From assembly GCA_027494035.1 (NCBI GenBank), contig JAOSJQ010000001.1, positions 186,001 through 250,000 of the forward strand: a stretch of 64,000 nt of DNA. The letters run 5' to 3'. This document shows positions 1 to 9,117 of this stretch, in pieces. This stretch comes from UTCFX2 sp002050125 (GTDB lineage: Bacteria > Chloroflexota > Anaerolineae > Anaerolineales > UBA4823). Below the pieces are notes generated by a model. The model searched no databases. It was not told the DNA's origin and worked only from the letters and a program-made list of their open reading frames with translations. Numbering within the stretch: the first letter of the stretch is position 1; every line of letters starts with the position of its first letter. Position numbers and translations under genes: made by a program.

Positions 1-740
1 ATGCGTTTGCCGGGCGGGGCGGTCTGCCCGGCGATGAAGCTGACGACCGGTTTGGTCAGGCGATCCAGAATGTATTCGGCGGCGCGCTCCTCGTCGGTCC
101 CGCCGATTTCGCCGATCATCACGATCTTCTCTGTCTGCGAATCTTCTTCAAACATCTGCAGGCAATCGATGAAATTCGTCCCATTGACCGGATCGCCGCC
201 GATGCCGACGCAGGTGCTGACCCCCATATTGACCAGCATGAGCGCATACAGCACCTCGTAGGTCAGCGTTCCCGAGCGGGACACCACACCGACATTTCCC
301 GGAATCGCAATGTTGCCCGGGATAATCCCCACTTTGCTCTCACCAGGCGTTAGCAAACCCGGGCAGTTCGGACCTACCAGCCGCACCAGCCTCTGGTCCA
401 GATATTCGCGCACGCGCATCATATCCTGCACCGGGATGCCTTCCGTGATGCACACCACTAGTTCCAGACCGGCGTCGGCAGCTTCATAAATCGCATCCGG
501 GGCGAAGCGAGCTGGCACGAAGATCACGCTCGTGTTAGCGCCGGTCGCATCGACTGCCATTTTGACCGAATCAAACACTGGGATTTTATCGTTCAACACC
601 CACTCCCCGCCCTTGCCGGGGGTGACGCCGGCGACGACGTTCGTGCCAAACGCTAACATCTGCTCAGTATGAAACAAACCCTCGTTACCGGTGATGCCCT
701 GAACGAGCAAACGGGTGTGTTTATTAATCAAAATGCTCAT
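1..740 (-). CDS. sucD: Succinyl-CoA synthetase alpha subunit (partial)
   Basis: The gene starts at the ATG at 740 and runs off the left edge of the window, so about 246 N-terminal codons are visible. The translation begins MSILINKHTRLLVQGITGNE, the CoA-binding Rossmann domain of SucD. It continues through the conserved LVGPNCPGLL and FIAGQTAPPGKRM stretches with no frame break. The phosphohistidine segment lies just beyond the edge. The start is 4 bases after the sucC stop, so the two subunits are co-transcribed. With SucC it forms the cytoplasmic TCA-cycle enzyme interconverting succinyl-CoA and succinate with ATP (or GTP) synthesis. Identification is secure. Confidence 0.95.
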   Translation of the reverse strand, partial: MSILINKHTRLLVQGITGNEGLFHTEQMLAFGTNVVAGVTPGKGGEWVLNDKIPVFDSVKMAVDATGANTSVIFVPARFAPDAIYEAADAGLELVVCITEGIPVQDMMRVREYLDQRLVRLVGPNCPGLLTPGESKVGIIPGNIAIPGNVGVVSRSGTLTYEVLYALMLVNMGVSTCVGIGGDPVNGTNFIDCLQMFEEDSQTEKIVMIGEIGGTDEERAAEYILDRLTKPVVSFIAGQTAPPGKR

Positions 741-744
741 CGGT

Positions 745-1899
745 TCAGCCTCCCGAAGCCGTCGGCGCGTCCATTGCGACTGCGACCGCCTTTTGCGCCG
801 CGTCGACCAGCGTCTCGGCAGTGATCATATGCGCATCCGCCAGGATCTGGCGGCCTTCCTCGGCGTGCGTCCCCACCAGGCGAATGACCATTGGCACTTG
901 CGTGTCGACTTCTTTCAGCGCTGTGAGGATGCCGCGCGCCACTTCGTCACCGCGCGTGATCCCCCCGAAGATATTGAACAGCACAGCTTTCACGTTCGGG
1001 TCTGCCAGGATGATGCGCAGCGCTGCAGCCACTTTTTCCGCGCTGGCGCCGCCACCGATGTCCAGGAAATTTGCCGGTGCGCCTCCGAACAGCTTAATGA
1101 TGTCCATGCTGGTCATCGCTAACCCAGCCCCATTCACCATGCAGCCGATGTTTCCATCCAGTTTGATGAATGAGAGACCGTAGCGCCGGGCTTCGATCTC
1201 TGATGGCGCTTCGGCATCCAGGTCACGCATCTCGAAGAGCGCCTGCTGGCGGAATTGGGCGTTGTCGTCGATCAGCATCTTGCCATCCACCGCCAGAAGC
1301 TGGTTCTCGGAGGTGATCACGAGCGGGTTGATCTCCGCCAGGGTTGCGTCGCAATCCATGTACGCCTGCCACAGACCGCGGGCGATCTGACCGAAAAGCC
1401 GCCAGTGCTCGCGCGGCAGGTCAATCCCGGCGGCAATGTCGCGCGCCTGGTAGTCGCGCAGACCGAGCAGCGGGTCGACGTGGACGCGGATGATCTTTTC
1501 GGGGGTCAGGCGCGCCACTTCTTCAATCTCGACCCCGCCGGCGGCGGAAGCCATCATCACCGGACGGCGGGCGGTCCGATCGTTGGTGATCCCCAGATAG
1601 ATCTCGGTCTCGATGTTGGCAGCTTCGTCCACCAGCACCTTGCGCACTGGCAGCCCTTTGATTTCCATCGCCAGGATCTGCCCCGCCAACTCGCCGGCTT
1701 CGTCGGGGCTTTTAGCCAGCCGGATACCGCCGGCTTTGCCGCGCCCGCCCACCAGCACCTGCGATTTAATTACAACGCGGCTACCCAACTCTTTTGCGAT
1801 TTGTTTCGCTTCGTCTGCGGTAGCCGCCACCCGTCCCTTCGGGATCGGGATGCCATACCTGGCAAAGATTTGTTTTGACTGATACTCATGCAGCTTCAT
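745..1899 (-). CDS. sucC: Succinyl-CoA synthetase beta subunit
   Basis: A 384-residue protein of normal SucC length. The N-terminal half is an ATP-grasp domain with GGRGKAGG near residue 52 and LAEINPL near 197. The C-terminal ligase domain has NGAGLAM and NFLDIGGGA. It provides nucleotide and succinate binding for the sucCD synthetase of the TCA cycle. An SD-like GGAGAG lies upstream of the ATG at 1899. sucD follows after a 4-base gap. An extended -10 promoter sits about 110 bases upstream, so the transcript has a leader of about 100 nt in which I see no recognised riboswitch. Confidence 0.96.
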   Translation of the reverse strand: MKLHEYQSKQIFARYGIPIPKGRVAATADEAKQIAKELGSRVVIKSQVLVGGRGKAGGIRLAKSPDEAGELAGQILAMEIKGLPVRKVLVDEAANIETEIYLGITNDRTARRPVMMASAAGGVEIEEVARLTPEKIIRVHVDPLLGLRDYQARDIAAGIDLPREHWRLFGQIARGLWQAYMDCDATLAEINPLVITSENQLLAVDGKMLIDDNAQFRQQALFEMRDLDAEAPSEIEARRYGLSFIKLDGNIGCMVNGAGLAMTSMDIIKLFGGAPANFLDIGGGASAEKVAAALRIILADPNVKAVLFNIFGGITRGDEVARGILTALKEVDTQVPMVIRLVGTHAEEGRQILADAHMITAETLVDAAQKAVAVAMDAPTASGG

Positions 1900-2006
1900 G
1901 CAAGCCGTCTCTCCTCGTCTTCAGCTTCAGGTTTCATCGCTTAAACACATTCTTTAGAAGGACAAAACTGGGTATCAAATCGATCAGAAGATCAATTTTC
2001 GCACAA

Positions 2007-2015
2007 ATTATACCA
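2007..2015 (-). promoter_or_regulatory. Extended -10 promoter for sucCD
   Basis: On the minus strand the sequence is TGGTATAAT, a perfect extended -10 element upstream of sucC. No good -35 is needed or seen. The start of transcription would fall near base 2000. The assignment is by sequence pattern only. Confidence 0.55.
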
Positions 2016-2030
2016 TGCGAGATTAAGACG

Positions 2031-2058
2031 GGATGGCGCAGTATTAGCTGCGCCATCC
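2031..2058 (-). terminator. Hairpin downstream of tRNA-Gln
   Basis: A perfect 11-bp inverted repeat (arms 2031-2041 and 2048-2058, 6-nt loop) lies immediately 3' of the tRNA gene on the minus strand. The downstream U tract is poor (CGTCTTAATC), so it may be a weak intrinsic terminator or an RNA 3'-processing structure. Confidence 0.5.
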
Positions 2059-2061
2059 GTG

Positions 2062-2132
2062 CTGGGGATCGTGGATTCGAACCACGGCATACAGATCCAG
2101 AGTCTGCTGTCCTACCACTAGACGAATCCCCA
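2062..2132 (-). tRNA. tRNA-Gln (anticodon CTG)
   Basis: On the minus strand the 71-nt sequence folds into a complete cloverleaf. The acceptor TGGGGAT pairs with ATCCCCA, the anticodon stem GCAGA/TCTGT encloses the loop CTCTGGA, and the T-arm CGTGG/CCACG encloses TTCGAAT. The anticodon at positions 34-36 is CTG, reading CAG. The discriminator is G and the 3' CCA is not encoded. An extended -10 element lies 11 bases upstream. glnS, which encodes its charging enzyme, lies about 5 kb away in the same window. Confidence 0.95.
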
Positions 2133-2143
2133 ACGTGCGGGGC

Positions 2144-2152
2144 ATTTTACCA
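2144..2152 (-). promoter_or_regulatory. Extended -10 promoter for tRNA-Gln
   Basis: On the minus strand the element is TGGTAAAAT. It ends 11 bases before the first base of the mature tRNA, which places the start point about 5 nt upstream of the tRNA 5' end. Confidence 0.5.
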
Positions 2153-2182
2153 TGAATGAGGGGTCTCGTCAAATCGCCGCCG

Positions 2183-3043
2183 TCAGCGAACCGGCTGCGC
2201 GATCCAGGCATTTCTGAGGCTGTGGATCGCAAACACCAGCCCGAAAAACAGCGTGGCGGTCAGCACAATCGCCGCCCCGGAGGCAATCCCCAGATAATAT
2301 GAAAGATACAGCCCGATCAATCCGGAAAGCGCCGCGAACGCTGCCGCCAGCGCCATCATGACCGGCAGCCGGTTAGTCAGCAGGTAGGCGGTAGCTGCGG
2401 GCGTCACGAGCATGGCAACCACCAGCGCCACGCCCACGGTCTGGATCGACGCGGCGACCGTCACAGCGATCAACGCCAGCAGCAAGTTGTTCAGAAAACC
2501 AACTGGCAGCCTCAGCGTCGCCGCCAGAACGGGATCGAACGAAAGCACCAGAAATTCCTTGTAAAACGCCAGCATAGCCAACAGCACCAGCCCGCCGAAA
2601 ATGGCAGTGCGGATCAAGTCAGCCGCAGAAACGCCCAGCACATCTCCGAATAAGAAGTGGCTCAGATCCACAGCGTAACTGCGAACGGTTGAAATGATCG
2701 CGATCCCGAGCGCAAACATCCCCGCGAAGATAATTCCAATCGCGGTGTCCTCCTTGATCTGCGCCCGCCGGCTGATGGCGCTGATCACAAATGAACTCGC
2801 CAACGCGGTGCCTAACGCCCACCAGAACAACGCGCCGCGCTCACCACCCGAAAACAAATAGCCCACCGCCACCCCGGGCAGGATGGTGTGCGCCAGCGCA
2901 TCGCCGAAAAACGCCATGCCGCGCAACACCACATAAGTTCCCACGACCGCGCACACAACTCCCACCAGCGTCGCGGCTGCTAAACCGCGCGCCATGAAGG
3001 CGTATGAATATGGCGCAAGCAGCCAGTTAATGAGCGTTTCCAT
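2183..3043 (-). CDS. Metal (Zn/Mn-type) ABC transporter permease
   Basis: Using the ATG at 3043 (METLINWL) the protein has 286 residues, normal for the ZnuB/MntB/TroC family (ABC-3). The upstream in-frame extension overlaps the ATPase gene too deeply to be used. It is almost entirely hydrophobic, with about eight membrane segments. The typical N-terminal GTYVVLRGMAFFGDALAH segment includes the conserved residues near the permease-ATPase contact. It is the last gene of a three-gene unit and overlaps the ATPase gene by 17 bases. Imported metal (Zn or Mn) cannot be distinguished from sequence alone. Confidence 0.9.
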   Translation of the reverse strand: METLINWLLAPYSYAFMARGLAAATLVGVVCAVVGTYVVLRGMAFFGDALAHTILPGVAVGYLFSGGERGALFWWALGTALASSFVISAISRRAQIKEDTAIGIIFAGMFALGIAIISTVRSYAVDLSHFLFGDVLGVSAADLIRTAIFGGLVLLAMLAFYKEFLVLSFDPVLAATLRLPVGFLNNLLLALIAVTVAASIQTVGVALVVAMLVTPAATAYLLTNRLPVMMALAAAFAALSGLIGLYLSYYLGIASGAAIVLTATLFFGLVFAIHSLRNAWIAQPVR

Positions 3044-3875
3044 TCGTCTCCCCCTCGCCGCAGCACGTATCCGCCACGGTCCACTCTTTAGCATCCTCGT
3101 CCACTTGCCGTAAGCGTTCTCCATAAGCCGCCCGCAGCCGGTCGTATTGCAGCACGATGTCGGCGGTCCCAAAACCGAACATTCGCTGGTTCAGCAGCAT
3201 AATCCGATCGAAATAGCGCGCGGCTTCTTCGAGATCGTGGGTAGCGACCATCACCGTCACCGACTGGGATTTGAGCTTGTCCAACAAATCCAAGATCTCC
3301 TCGCGGGAAGGCAGGTCTAAGCCGGCGAACGGTTCATCCATCAACATCAGCGCGGCTTCCTGCGCCAGCGCTCTGGCGATAAACATGCGCTGCTGTTGTC
3401 CGCCGGACAACTGGCTGATCTGGCGGTCGTGCAGGTCATCCAAACCGACCATGCTCAAAGCGCTGTGGACAAGCTCCCAATCCTTGCGTCCAGGCATGCG
3501 CAGCCAGCCCAAGCGGGCGACGCGCCCCATCATCGCCACATCCGCCACCGTGACCGGAAAACGCCAATCCACCTGGCTCCGTTGAGGGACATAACCAATG
3601 CAGACGTGACCGCGGGGACCGCTGCCATAGATGTTCACCTCCCCGCTGCTGGGGGTCAACACGCCTGCCACGACTTTGAACAAGGTGCTCTTGCCAGCCC
3701 CGTTTGGACCGACCACCGCGATCCGCTCGCCGGCGTGTAAATGAAACGTCAGGTTATCCAGCGCCAGGCGCCCGTTATAGCGGACGCTCAATTTATGGAC
3801 GTCCAAAACCGGTTGGTTTTCTTGATGGCGAATATTTGGAGACAAGGTTTCTCCCAGATATTGATTGGGGATCAC
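3027..3875 (-). CDS. Metal (Zn/Mn-type) ABC transporter ATP-binding protein
   Basis: A 282-residue ABC ATPase with Walker A GPNGAGKST near residue 57, signature LSGGQQQR, Walker B LMLMDEPF and the H-loop ATHD. It powers the metal permease encoded just downstream. The C-terminal tail carries a CC pair and a final His (DTCCGEGETNGNAH), which might bind metal. The start is a GTG that overlaps the TGA of the binding-protein gene in a GTGA arrangement, indicating translational coupling. Confidence 0.92.
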   Translation of the reverse strand: MIPNQYLGETLSPNIRHQENQPVLDVHKLSVRYNGRLALDNLTFHLHAGERIAVVGPNGAGKSTLFKVVAGVLTPSSGEVNIYGSGPRGHVCIGYVPQRSQVDWRFPVTVADVAMMGRVARLGWLRMPGRKDWELVHSALSMVGLDDLHDRQISQLSGGQQQRMFIARALAQEAALMLMDEPFAGLDLPSREEILDLLDKLKSQSVTVMVATHDLEEAARYFDRIMLLNQRMFGFGTADIVLQYDRLRAAYGERLRQVDEDAKEWTVADTCCGEGETNGNAH

Positions 3876-4821
3876 TCTAAAGCATCGACAATTGCCCGAA
3901 CATTATATCTCATGAAATTGAGGTAAGTATCCGCGCCGCTGCCCGGTTTGCCCAGCGAGCCAGTGTAGAGCGCCACCACCTGAGTTCCGGTATCTTTCGC
4001 AATCTGCTGCGCCAGCGCCGGGTTGACGGTTGTGCTCACAAACACCGCCGGAATATGCAGATTGCGCAGGGTATCTTCAAGCTGCGCCAGATCTTGAGCG
4101 GACGGGGAGGCGTCGGCGCTTAAGGAGGCGACAATCAAGCCAGCCTGCTCGAAGCCATAACGCCGCGCAAAATAAGCCAGAGAAGCATGGTCAGTCACCA
4201 GCTTGCGCCGTTCGGGTGGAACGCGGCTCGTCTCTGCCCGCGCCCATTCATCCAACGCGGTCAACTCCGCCAGATAGCTGTCGGCATTCGACCGGTAGGT
4301 GTCCGAGTTGTCCGGGTCGGCTGCTGCCAAGGCAGACTGAATGTTTTCCACCCAAACCTTCACGTTATTCGGATCCATCCAGGTATGGGGGTCGCCATGA
4401 GCATGCACTTCATCGTCCGAATCCGCTCCGCCAGCATTCAGCCCTGCAGAAGCCCCGCCGGGTTGAAATCCAGGACATCAATTCCATCCGATACGTGCAC
4501 CACGCGCCCGGTCGCATTCGCCTCCAGGCTGGGCGCAAGCGCTTCTTCCAGACCCAAGCCGTTGAGGAAGATCAGATCGGCGTCGCTAATTGCGGCGATA
4601 TCGCGCGGGCGCGGCTCGAACGTATGCGGGTCAGCCCCAACCGGCATCAGCACAGTCAGATCAAGCCCATCCCCGCCGACCTGCTGCACCACGTCGCCAA
4701 TGATGGTTGTCGATGTCACAACCTGCAGGCGGTCGTCTTTCCGAGCAAATTGAGAAGCGCTGCAAGCAGCCAGCAAAAAACAAATTAGAAGCGCGCACGC
4801 CGCGCGCCAAGAACTACCCAT
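3872..4821 (-). CDS. Metal ABC transporter substrate-binding lipoprotein (ZnuA/TroA family), frameshifted here
   Basis: Two adjacent reading frames together make one ZnuA/TroA-type protein. The first (4821 to about 4441) has a lipoprotein signal ending FLLAACSAS and the family motifs STTIIGDVVQQVGG and GADPHTFEPRP. The second (to 3872) continues with an acidic/His segment (DSDDEVHAHGDPHTWMDP) and the C-lobe. The break is at the CCC run 4442-4444: one extra G on the coding strand restores a 316-residue protein. I infer a sequencing indel. A recent pseudogene is the alternative. It captures Zn or Mn outside the membrane for the downstream ATPase and permease. Confidence 0.85.
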
Positions 4822-4879
4822 TGGGATCTCCGTAGACCTTTTTCAGTTATTACCCCACAATTTACTCTGGCTGTCAAGC

Positions 4880-7172
4880 TTAGGCGCTTTGGATCGCCTG
4901 TAAAACTCGCAAAGGGGTAGCTGGAATGCGGCGGATGCGCTTGCCGATCGCCCTGGAAACCGCGTTGATCACCGCGGGGGCGGTCGGGAGCATAGCGGCT
5001 TCTCCTAAGCCTTTCGCGCCCAACGGACCCGTGGTAGCTGGGCACTTCAACAAAATGAACCTGAATTTCAGGGATGGCATCGATCATGGGCAAAATATAG
5101 TCGCTGAAACCGGTCGTCGCGCCGGGGATGTATTCCTCGCTGAGCGCCCCGCCGATCCCCATGACAATCGCGCCCTGAACCTGACCCACGGCATCGAGCC
5201 GGTTGATCACCCGCCCAACGTCGTGCGCCGCGGCAATGCGCTTGACCTGGACGATACCGGTCTCCAGATCCACAATCACCTGGGCTGCCTGGGCGCCGGT
5301 GACAAACAGCGGGATGTATTCCGGTCTGCCCGCCTCGGGAAATTGTGGGCTGAGGTCAAAAAATCCATTCACCCTGCGAGGTTTTCCCAATAAGTCGAAT
5401 TCAGCGGCGACCTCCTGCAGCGTGACGCGCTGTTCAGGATTCGTGATGACCGAGACGCCCCGCTCGTTCAGCAGCAACTCCTGTGGATGATGGTCCAGCA
5501 TCTCTGCGGCGGCAGCGAACAACTCGCGCTTGAGGTTCTCGGCAGCCACACAGACGGCTCCGCCGGTGAAGTAAGTCGCCCGCGAGGCGCCCTGGACCCC
5601 GCTATCGGGAACCAAACCGGTATCCGCATTCACCAGTACAACCTGGCTGCGCGGCAGACCGAGCGCCTCCGCGGCAAGCTGAACCATAACCGTGGCGATA
5701 CCCTGCCCATAATCGGGGGCGGAGCAGTAAATGACGATTCTGCCATCCTCCGCCAGTTCTGCGTGCGCTTCGATGCGCAGCGAACCCGATTTGCCAAAGC
5801 GATACCACATCCCCGCCAGCCCGACCCCCATCCGCATTGAAGAGGCGCCCGACGCGGCGTTGAATGAACACATCTCCTCAGTAAACGCCTGGTAACTTGG
5901 CTGAATGGCTTGCAAAACTTCAGCATAACCCAACGATTCCGCCACAGGGTAACCCAGAAAAGAAACCTGCCCCTGCTGCAGATGGTTCTGGGCGCGCAAA
6001 TCGAGCGGATCCATGTCAAGCGCTTGCGCCAGTTCATCGAGCGTACATTCGAGAGCGAAATTGCTCTGCGAGGTCCCAAAACCCCGGAATTGACCGCTTT
6101 TTGGCCCGTTCGTGTAAACCGCGTGCGCCAGTCCATCCACTGCCTGCCAGGCATATGCCCCGCCGCTGGCGGTGATGGCATAATTTGGGATGTAATAGCC
6201 GGCGCTATCATATCCGCCGGTGTTGGCAAGCACGCGAACCTGAATGCCGGTCAATTTACCGCGGCGCGTTGCCCCAAGCTTGAAATTTACATGATACGGG
6301 TGGCGTTTTGTCGTCGCGACGAAGACCTCACGGCGCGAGTAGCTCAGCCGCACCGGTTTCCCAACCAGAAATGCCATCAATCCCACCGCGGCGAGGGGCC
6401 AGGGGTCTTGCCGTCCCCCAAACGAACCGCCGGTCGGCGGCACAATCACGCGCACGCTGGCAGGATCGATCCCGAGTGCCGGGGCAATATAGCCTTGCTG
6501 CCAATGCGGCTCGTGCGTGCCGCCGATCACCGTCACGCCTCCGTCTTCGCTCGGGTAGCCCAGCGCCGCTTCGCGTTCCATCGCACAGTGCTCGAGGTAG
6601 CCGGTGGCATATTCTGTTTCGATCAGGACCTGGGATTGCTCAAATGCAGCTTGAAGGTCGCCGTGCGCCAGCGTGAAAGTGCTGAGCAAATTCCCATCCG
6701 GATAGATCGCGGTTGCATCCGGTTGAAGCGCTTCCTGCGCCGAAAATGTGTGCGGGAGGATCTCGTAGCCCGCCTGGATGGCGCCCGCGGCGCGCTGGGC
6801 GATTTCGAACGTTTCAGCAACGACTAATGCAACCGGAGCGCCCCGCTGTCTCAGCGCCGCGCCAATCGAGGTCAGAAGCGGTTCATCACGGCTGTAATCG
6901 CCCAGGCTATTTTCACCGGGGATGTCGGCGGCGGTAATGACCCGCCTCACGCCAGGCATGCGCAACGCCGGCGAAACATCCAGGTCGAGCAGCCGGGCGT
7001 GATGGTGCGGGCTGCGCAGAACAAACCCATAAAGCATTTCGGGGAGCCGTTGATCTTCGACATAACGCGTTTCACCAGTCACTTTGTAAACCGAATCGAT
7101 TCGAAGATCGCTGCCGCCAACCGGCTTCCGGGAAACCAGATCGTTTGTCAAGGTTATGCGTTGAGAATCCAC
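4880..7172 (-). CDS. Xanthine dehydrogenase family molybdopterin-binding subunit, frameshifted near C-terminus
   Basis: This is the large molybdenum-cofactor subunit of the xanthine dehydrogenase/aldehyde oxidase family. The start is GTG at 7172 with AGAGGTG upstream. Recognisable segments are GGSDLRIDSVYKVTGETRY at the N-terminus, GGSFGGRQD, QFRGFGTSQ and PDYGQGIATVM. At the CCC run 5028-5030 the frame shifts. The other frame restores the family's GPLGAKGLGEAAMLPTAPA end and stops at 4880, giving 763 residues after removing one G. No FAD or 2Fe-2S subunit is encoded next to it, so its partners must lie elsewhere. Substrate cannot be inferred. Confidence 0.85.
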
Positions 7173-7194
7173 GTTACACCTCTATTATGTTGTC

Positions 7195-7267
7195 CTTTGC
7201 TCGAGCAAAGCCAACTTCGTTAAGAACGAAATTATAGCTCATATCCTCTCCGTTTCGCAGAGGATAT
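7195..7267. promoter_or_regulatory. Cluster of three dyads and a -10 upstream of the XDH-type gene
   Basis: Within 75 bp there are a perfect 16-bp palindrome (7195-7210, CTTTGCTCGAGCAAAG), an inverted repeat TTCGTT-AAG-AACGAA (7216-7230) and a 9-bp inverted repeat with a 9-nt spacer (7241-7249 and 7259-7267). A minus-strand TATAAT at 7236-7231 directly abuts the second dyad. Binding near the start of the molybdopterin-subunit gene at 7172 would affect its transcription. The regulator is not known. Confidence 0.5.
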
Positions 7268-7341
7268 TCAATAAGCCGTCTCTTTCTGTTCCTCACTATG
7301 AGCGCGCGCCGCCGCTTCACCTCAGGGCGGGTCTCAACCGC

Positions 7342-7350
7342 TGTTATAAT
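7342..7350 (+). promoter_or_regulatory. Extended -10 promoter for glnS
   Basis: TGTTATAAT is an extended -10 element 35 bases before the glnS ATG. Its last bases overlap an in-frame TTG at 7350, which therefore cannot be the translation start. Confidence 0.6.
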
Positions 7351-7385
7351 TGCCTAAATTTCACGAACCGAGGCAATTTTTATCC

Positions 7386-9080
7386 ATGACCAAAAAGCCC
7401 ATGCCTGCCCCTACTGACTTTATTCGCGATGAGATCAACCAGGATCTGCTTTCTGGACGCTTTGACCGGGTTCAGACGCGCTTTCCGCCCGAACCGAACG
7501 GCTATCTGCACATCGGGCACGCCAAGGCGCTGGCGATCGACTTCGGCATCGCGCATGATTACGACGGCATTTGCAGCCTGCGCTACGACGACACCAACCC
7601 GGTAAAGGAAGACGTTGAATATGTCGATTCGATCAAAGAGGATATTCGCTGGCTGGGCTGGGATTGGGACGACCGGGAATACTACGCTTCGGATTATTTT
7701 CCACAGCTCTACGAATATGCCCTAAAGTTAATCCGCGAGGGCAAAGCCTATGTGGACGATCTTTCCGCCGAACAGATCCGCGAATACCGCGGCACGCTGA
7801 CCGAGCCAGGCCGCGAGAGCCCCTACCGCAGCCGTTCGATCGAGGAAAACCTGGATTTGTTCCAGCGCATGAAAGCCGGCGAATTTCCGGATGGATCGCG
7901 TGTGCTGCGCGCCAAAATTGACATGGCTTCAGGGAATATCAACCTGCGCGACCCGGTAATGTACCGCATCTTGCACGAGCCAGCCCACCATCGCACCGGC
8001 TACGATTGGAACATCTACCCGATGTACGATTTCGCCCACGGTCAGAGCGATTCGATCGAAGGCGTGACTCACTCGCTCTGCTCGCTTGAATACGAAGACC
8101 ACCGTCCGCTCTACGAATGGTTCCTCAAAGAGCTCGAAATTTACGCGCCGCGCCAGCTCGAATTCGCGCGCCTGAATATGAATTACACGGTGATGAGCAA
8201 GCGCAAACTGCTGCGGCTGGTAAACGATGGCTATGTGAGCGGTTGGGACGATCCGCGCATGCCCACCCTGCGCGGCTTGCGCCGCCGCGGCTACACTCCT
8301 GAAGCCATCCTGGATTTCATCAAACGCATTGGGGTGGCGAAAAACTACAGCGTAATCGATATCGCCCTGCTGGAAGCGGCGGTGCGCGAGGACCTCAACC
8401 AGCGCGCCCCCCGAAAAATGGCGGTTCTCAATCCGCTTAAATTGACGATCACCAACTACCCCGAAGGACAGGTCGAATGGATGGAGGCGCTCAACAACCC
8501 GGAAGACCCGCAAGCCGGGACCCGCAAGCTGCCATTTTCACGCAGCTTGTATATTGAGCAGGAAGACTTCCGGGAAGATCCGCCGCCGAAATATTTTCGC
8601 CTCACCCCAGGGCGCGAAGTGCGCTTGCGCTACGCCTATTTCGTCCTGTGCGAGGATTTTGTCAAGGATGCAGACGGAAACGTAATCGAAGTGCTGTGCA
8701 CCTACGATCCAGCGACCCGCGGCGGCGACGCCCCGGATGGGCGCAAAGTCAAATCCACCATCCATTGGGTGTCTGCAGCTCACGCCATCCCGGCTGAAGT
8801 GCGGTTGTACGACCGGCTGTTTTCACGCCCCGATCCGGAGGGCAGCGCCGAAGAGGAGGTGGATTTTCTCACCTGTCTGAACCCAAATTCGCTGCAGGTA
8901 CTCCCCCAGACTTACCTGGAACCAAGCCTGGCTGACTCAGCACCAGGCGACCGCTTCCAGTTCGAGCGCCAGGGATATTTCTGTGTAGATTCCGACTCGC
9001 GGGAGGGCGGTAAGTTAATTTTCAACCGCACCGTGGCATTAAAAGATACCTGGGCAAAGATCGAGAAAAGTCTTCAATAG
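7386..9080 (+). CDS. glnS: Glutaminyl-tRNA synthetase
   Basis: The 564-residue class I synthetase charges tRNA-Gln directly with glutamine. The N-terminus has PPEPNGYLHIGHAKAL (HIGH motif) and the KMSKS-like loop is VMSKRKL. The C-terminal anticodon-binding beta-barrels are present, so it is full length. I chose the ATG at 7386 because the upstream in-frame TTG lies inside the promoter -10. It converges on gltX across a bidirectional terminator. Having both glnS and gltX suggests direct Gln-tRNA formation in this organism, although a GatCAB pathway could coexist for Asn. Confidence 0.95.
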   Translation: MTKKPMPAPTDFIRDEINQDLLSGRFDRVQTRFPPEPNGYLHIGHAKALAIDFGIAHDYDGICSLRYDDTNPVKEDVEYVDSIKEDIRWLGWDWDDREYYASDYFPQLYEYALKLIREGKAYVDDLSAEQIREYRGTLTEPGRESPYRSRSIEENLDLFQRMKAGEFPDGSRVLRAKIDMASGNINLRDPVMYRILHEPAHHRTGYDWNIYPMYDFAHGQSDSIEGVTHSLCSLEYEDHRPLYEWFLKELEIYAPRQLEFARLNMNYTVMSKRKLLRLVNDGYVSGWDDPRMPTLRGLRRRGYTPEAILDFIKRIGVAKNYSVIDIALLEAAVREDLNQRAPRKMAVLNPLKLTITNYPEGQVEWMEALNNPEDPQAGTRKLPFSRSLYIEQEDFREDPPPKYFRLTPGREVRLRYAYFVLCEDFVKDADGNVIEVLCTYDPATRGGDAPDGRKVKSTIHWVSAAHAIPAEVRLYDRLFSRPDPEGSAEEEVDFLTCLNPNSLQVLPQTYLEPSLADSAPGDRFQFERQGYFCVDSDSREGGKLIFNRTVALKDTWAKIEKSLQ

Positions 9081-9091
9081 CCGAATAGGGT

Positions 9092-9117
9092 GAAAAGGCG
9101 CCGCATAGCCTTTTTTT
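9092..9117. terminator. Bidirectional intrinsic terminator between glnS and gltX
   Basis: GAAAAGGC and GCCTTTTTTTC form a short stem with an 8-nt loop. It ends in seven T on the plus strand and in an A-rich arm that gives a U run on the minus strand. It lies exactly between the two convergent genes. Confidence 0.7.

Noticed and set aside
4400..4445. Programmed -1 frameshift in the znuA-like gene
   Set aside because: No slippery heptamer or stimulatory structure is apparent, and six other unrelated genes in the window show the same one-base G/C or short-run shift.
4785..4879. C-terminal extension of the XDH-type subunit past 4880
   Set aside because: It follows the frameshift at 5028-5030, overlaps the start of the znuA-like gene and has no family similarity. 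The other frame gives the proper C-terminus.
5910..6827. Long plus-strand frame (305 codons) antisense to the XDH-type gene
   Set aside because: Antisense to a clearly conserved gene, no SD, composition typical of a GC-rich shadow frame.
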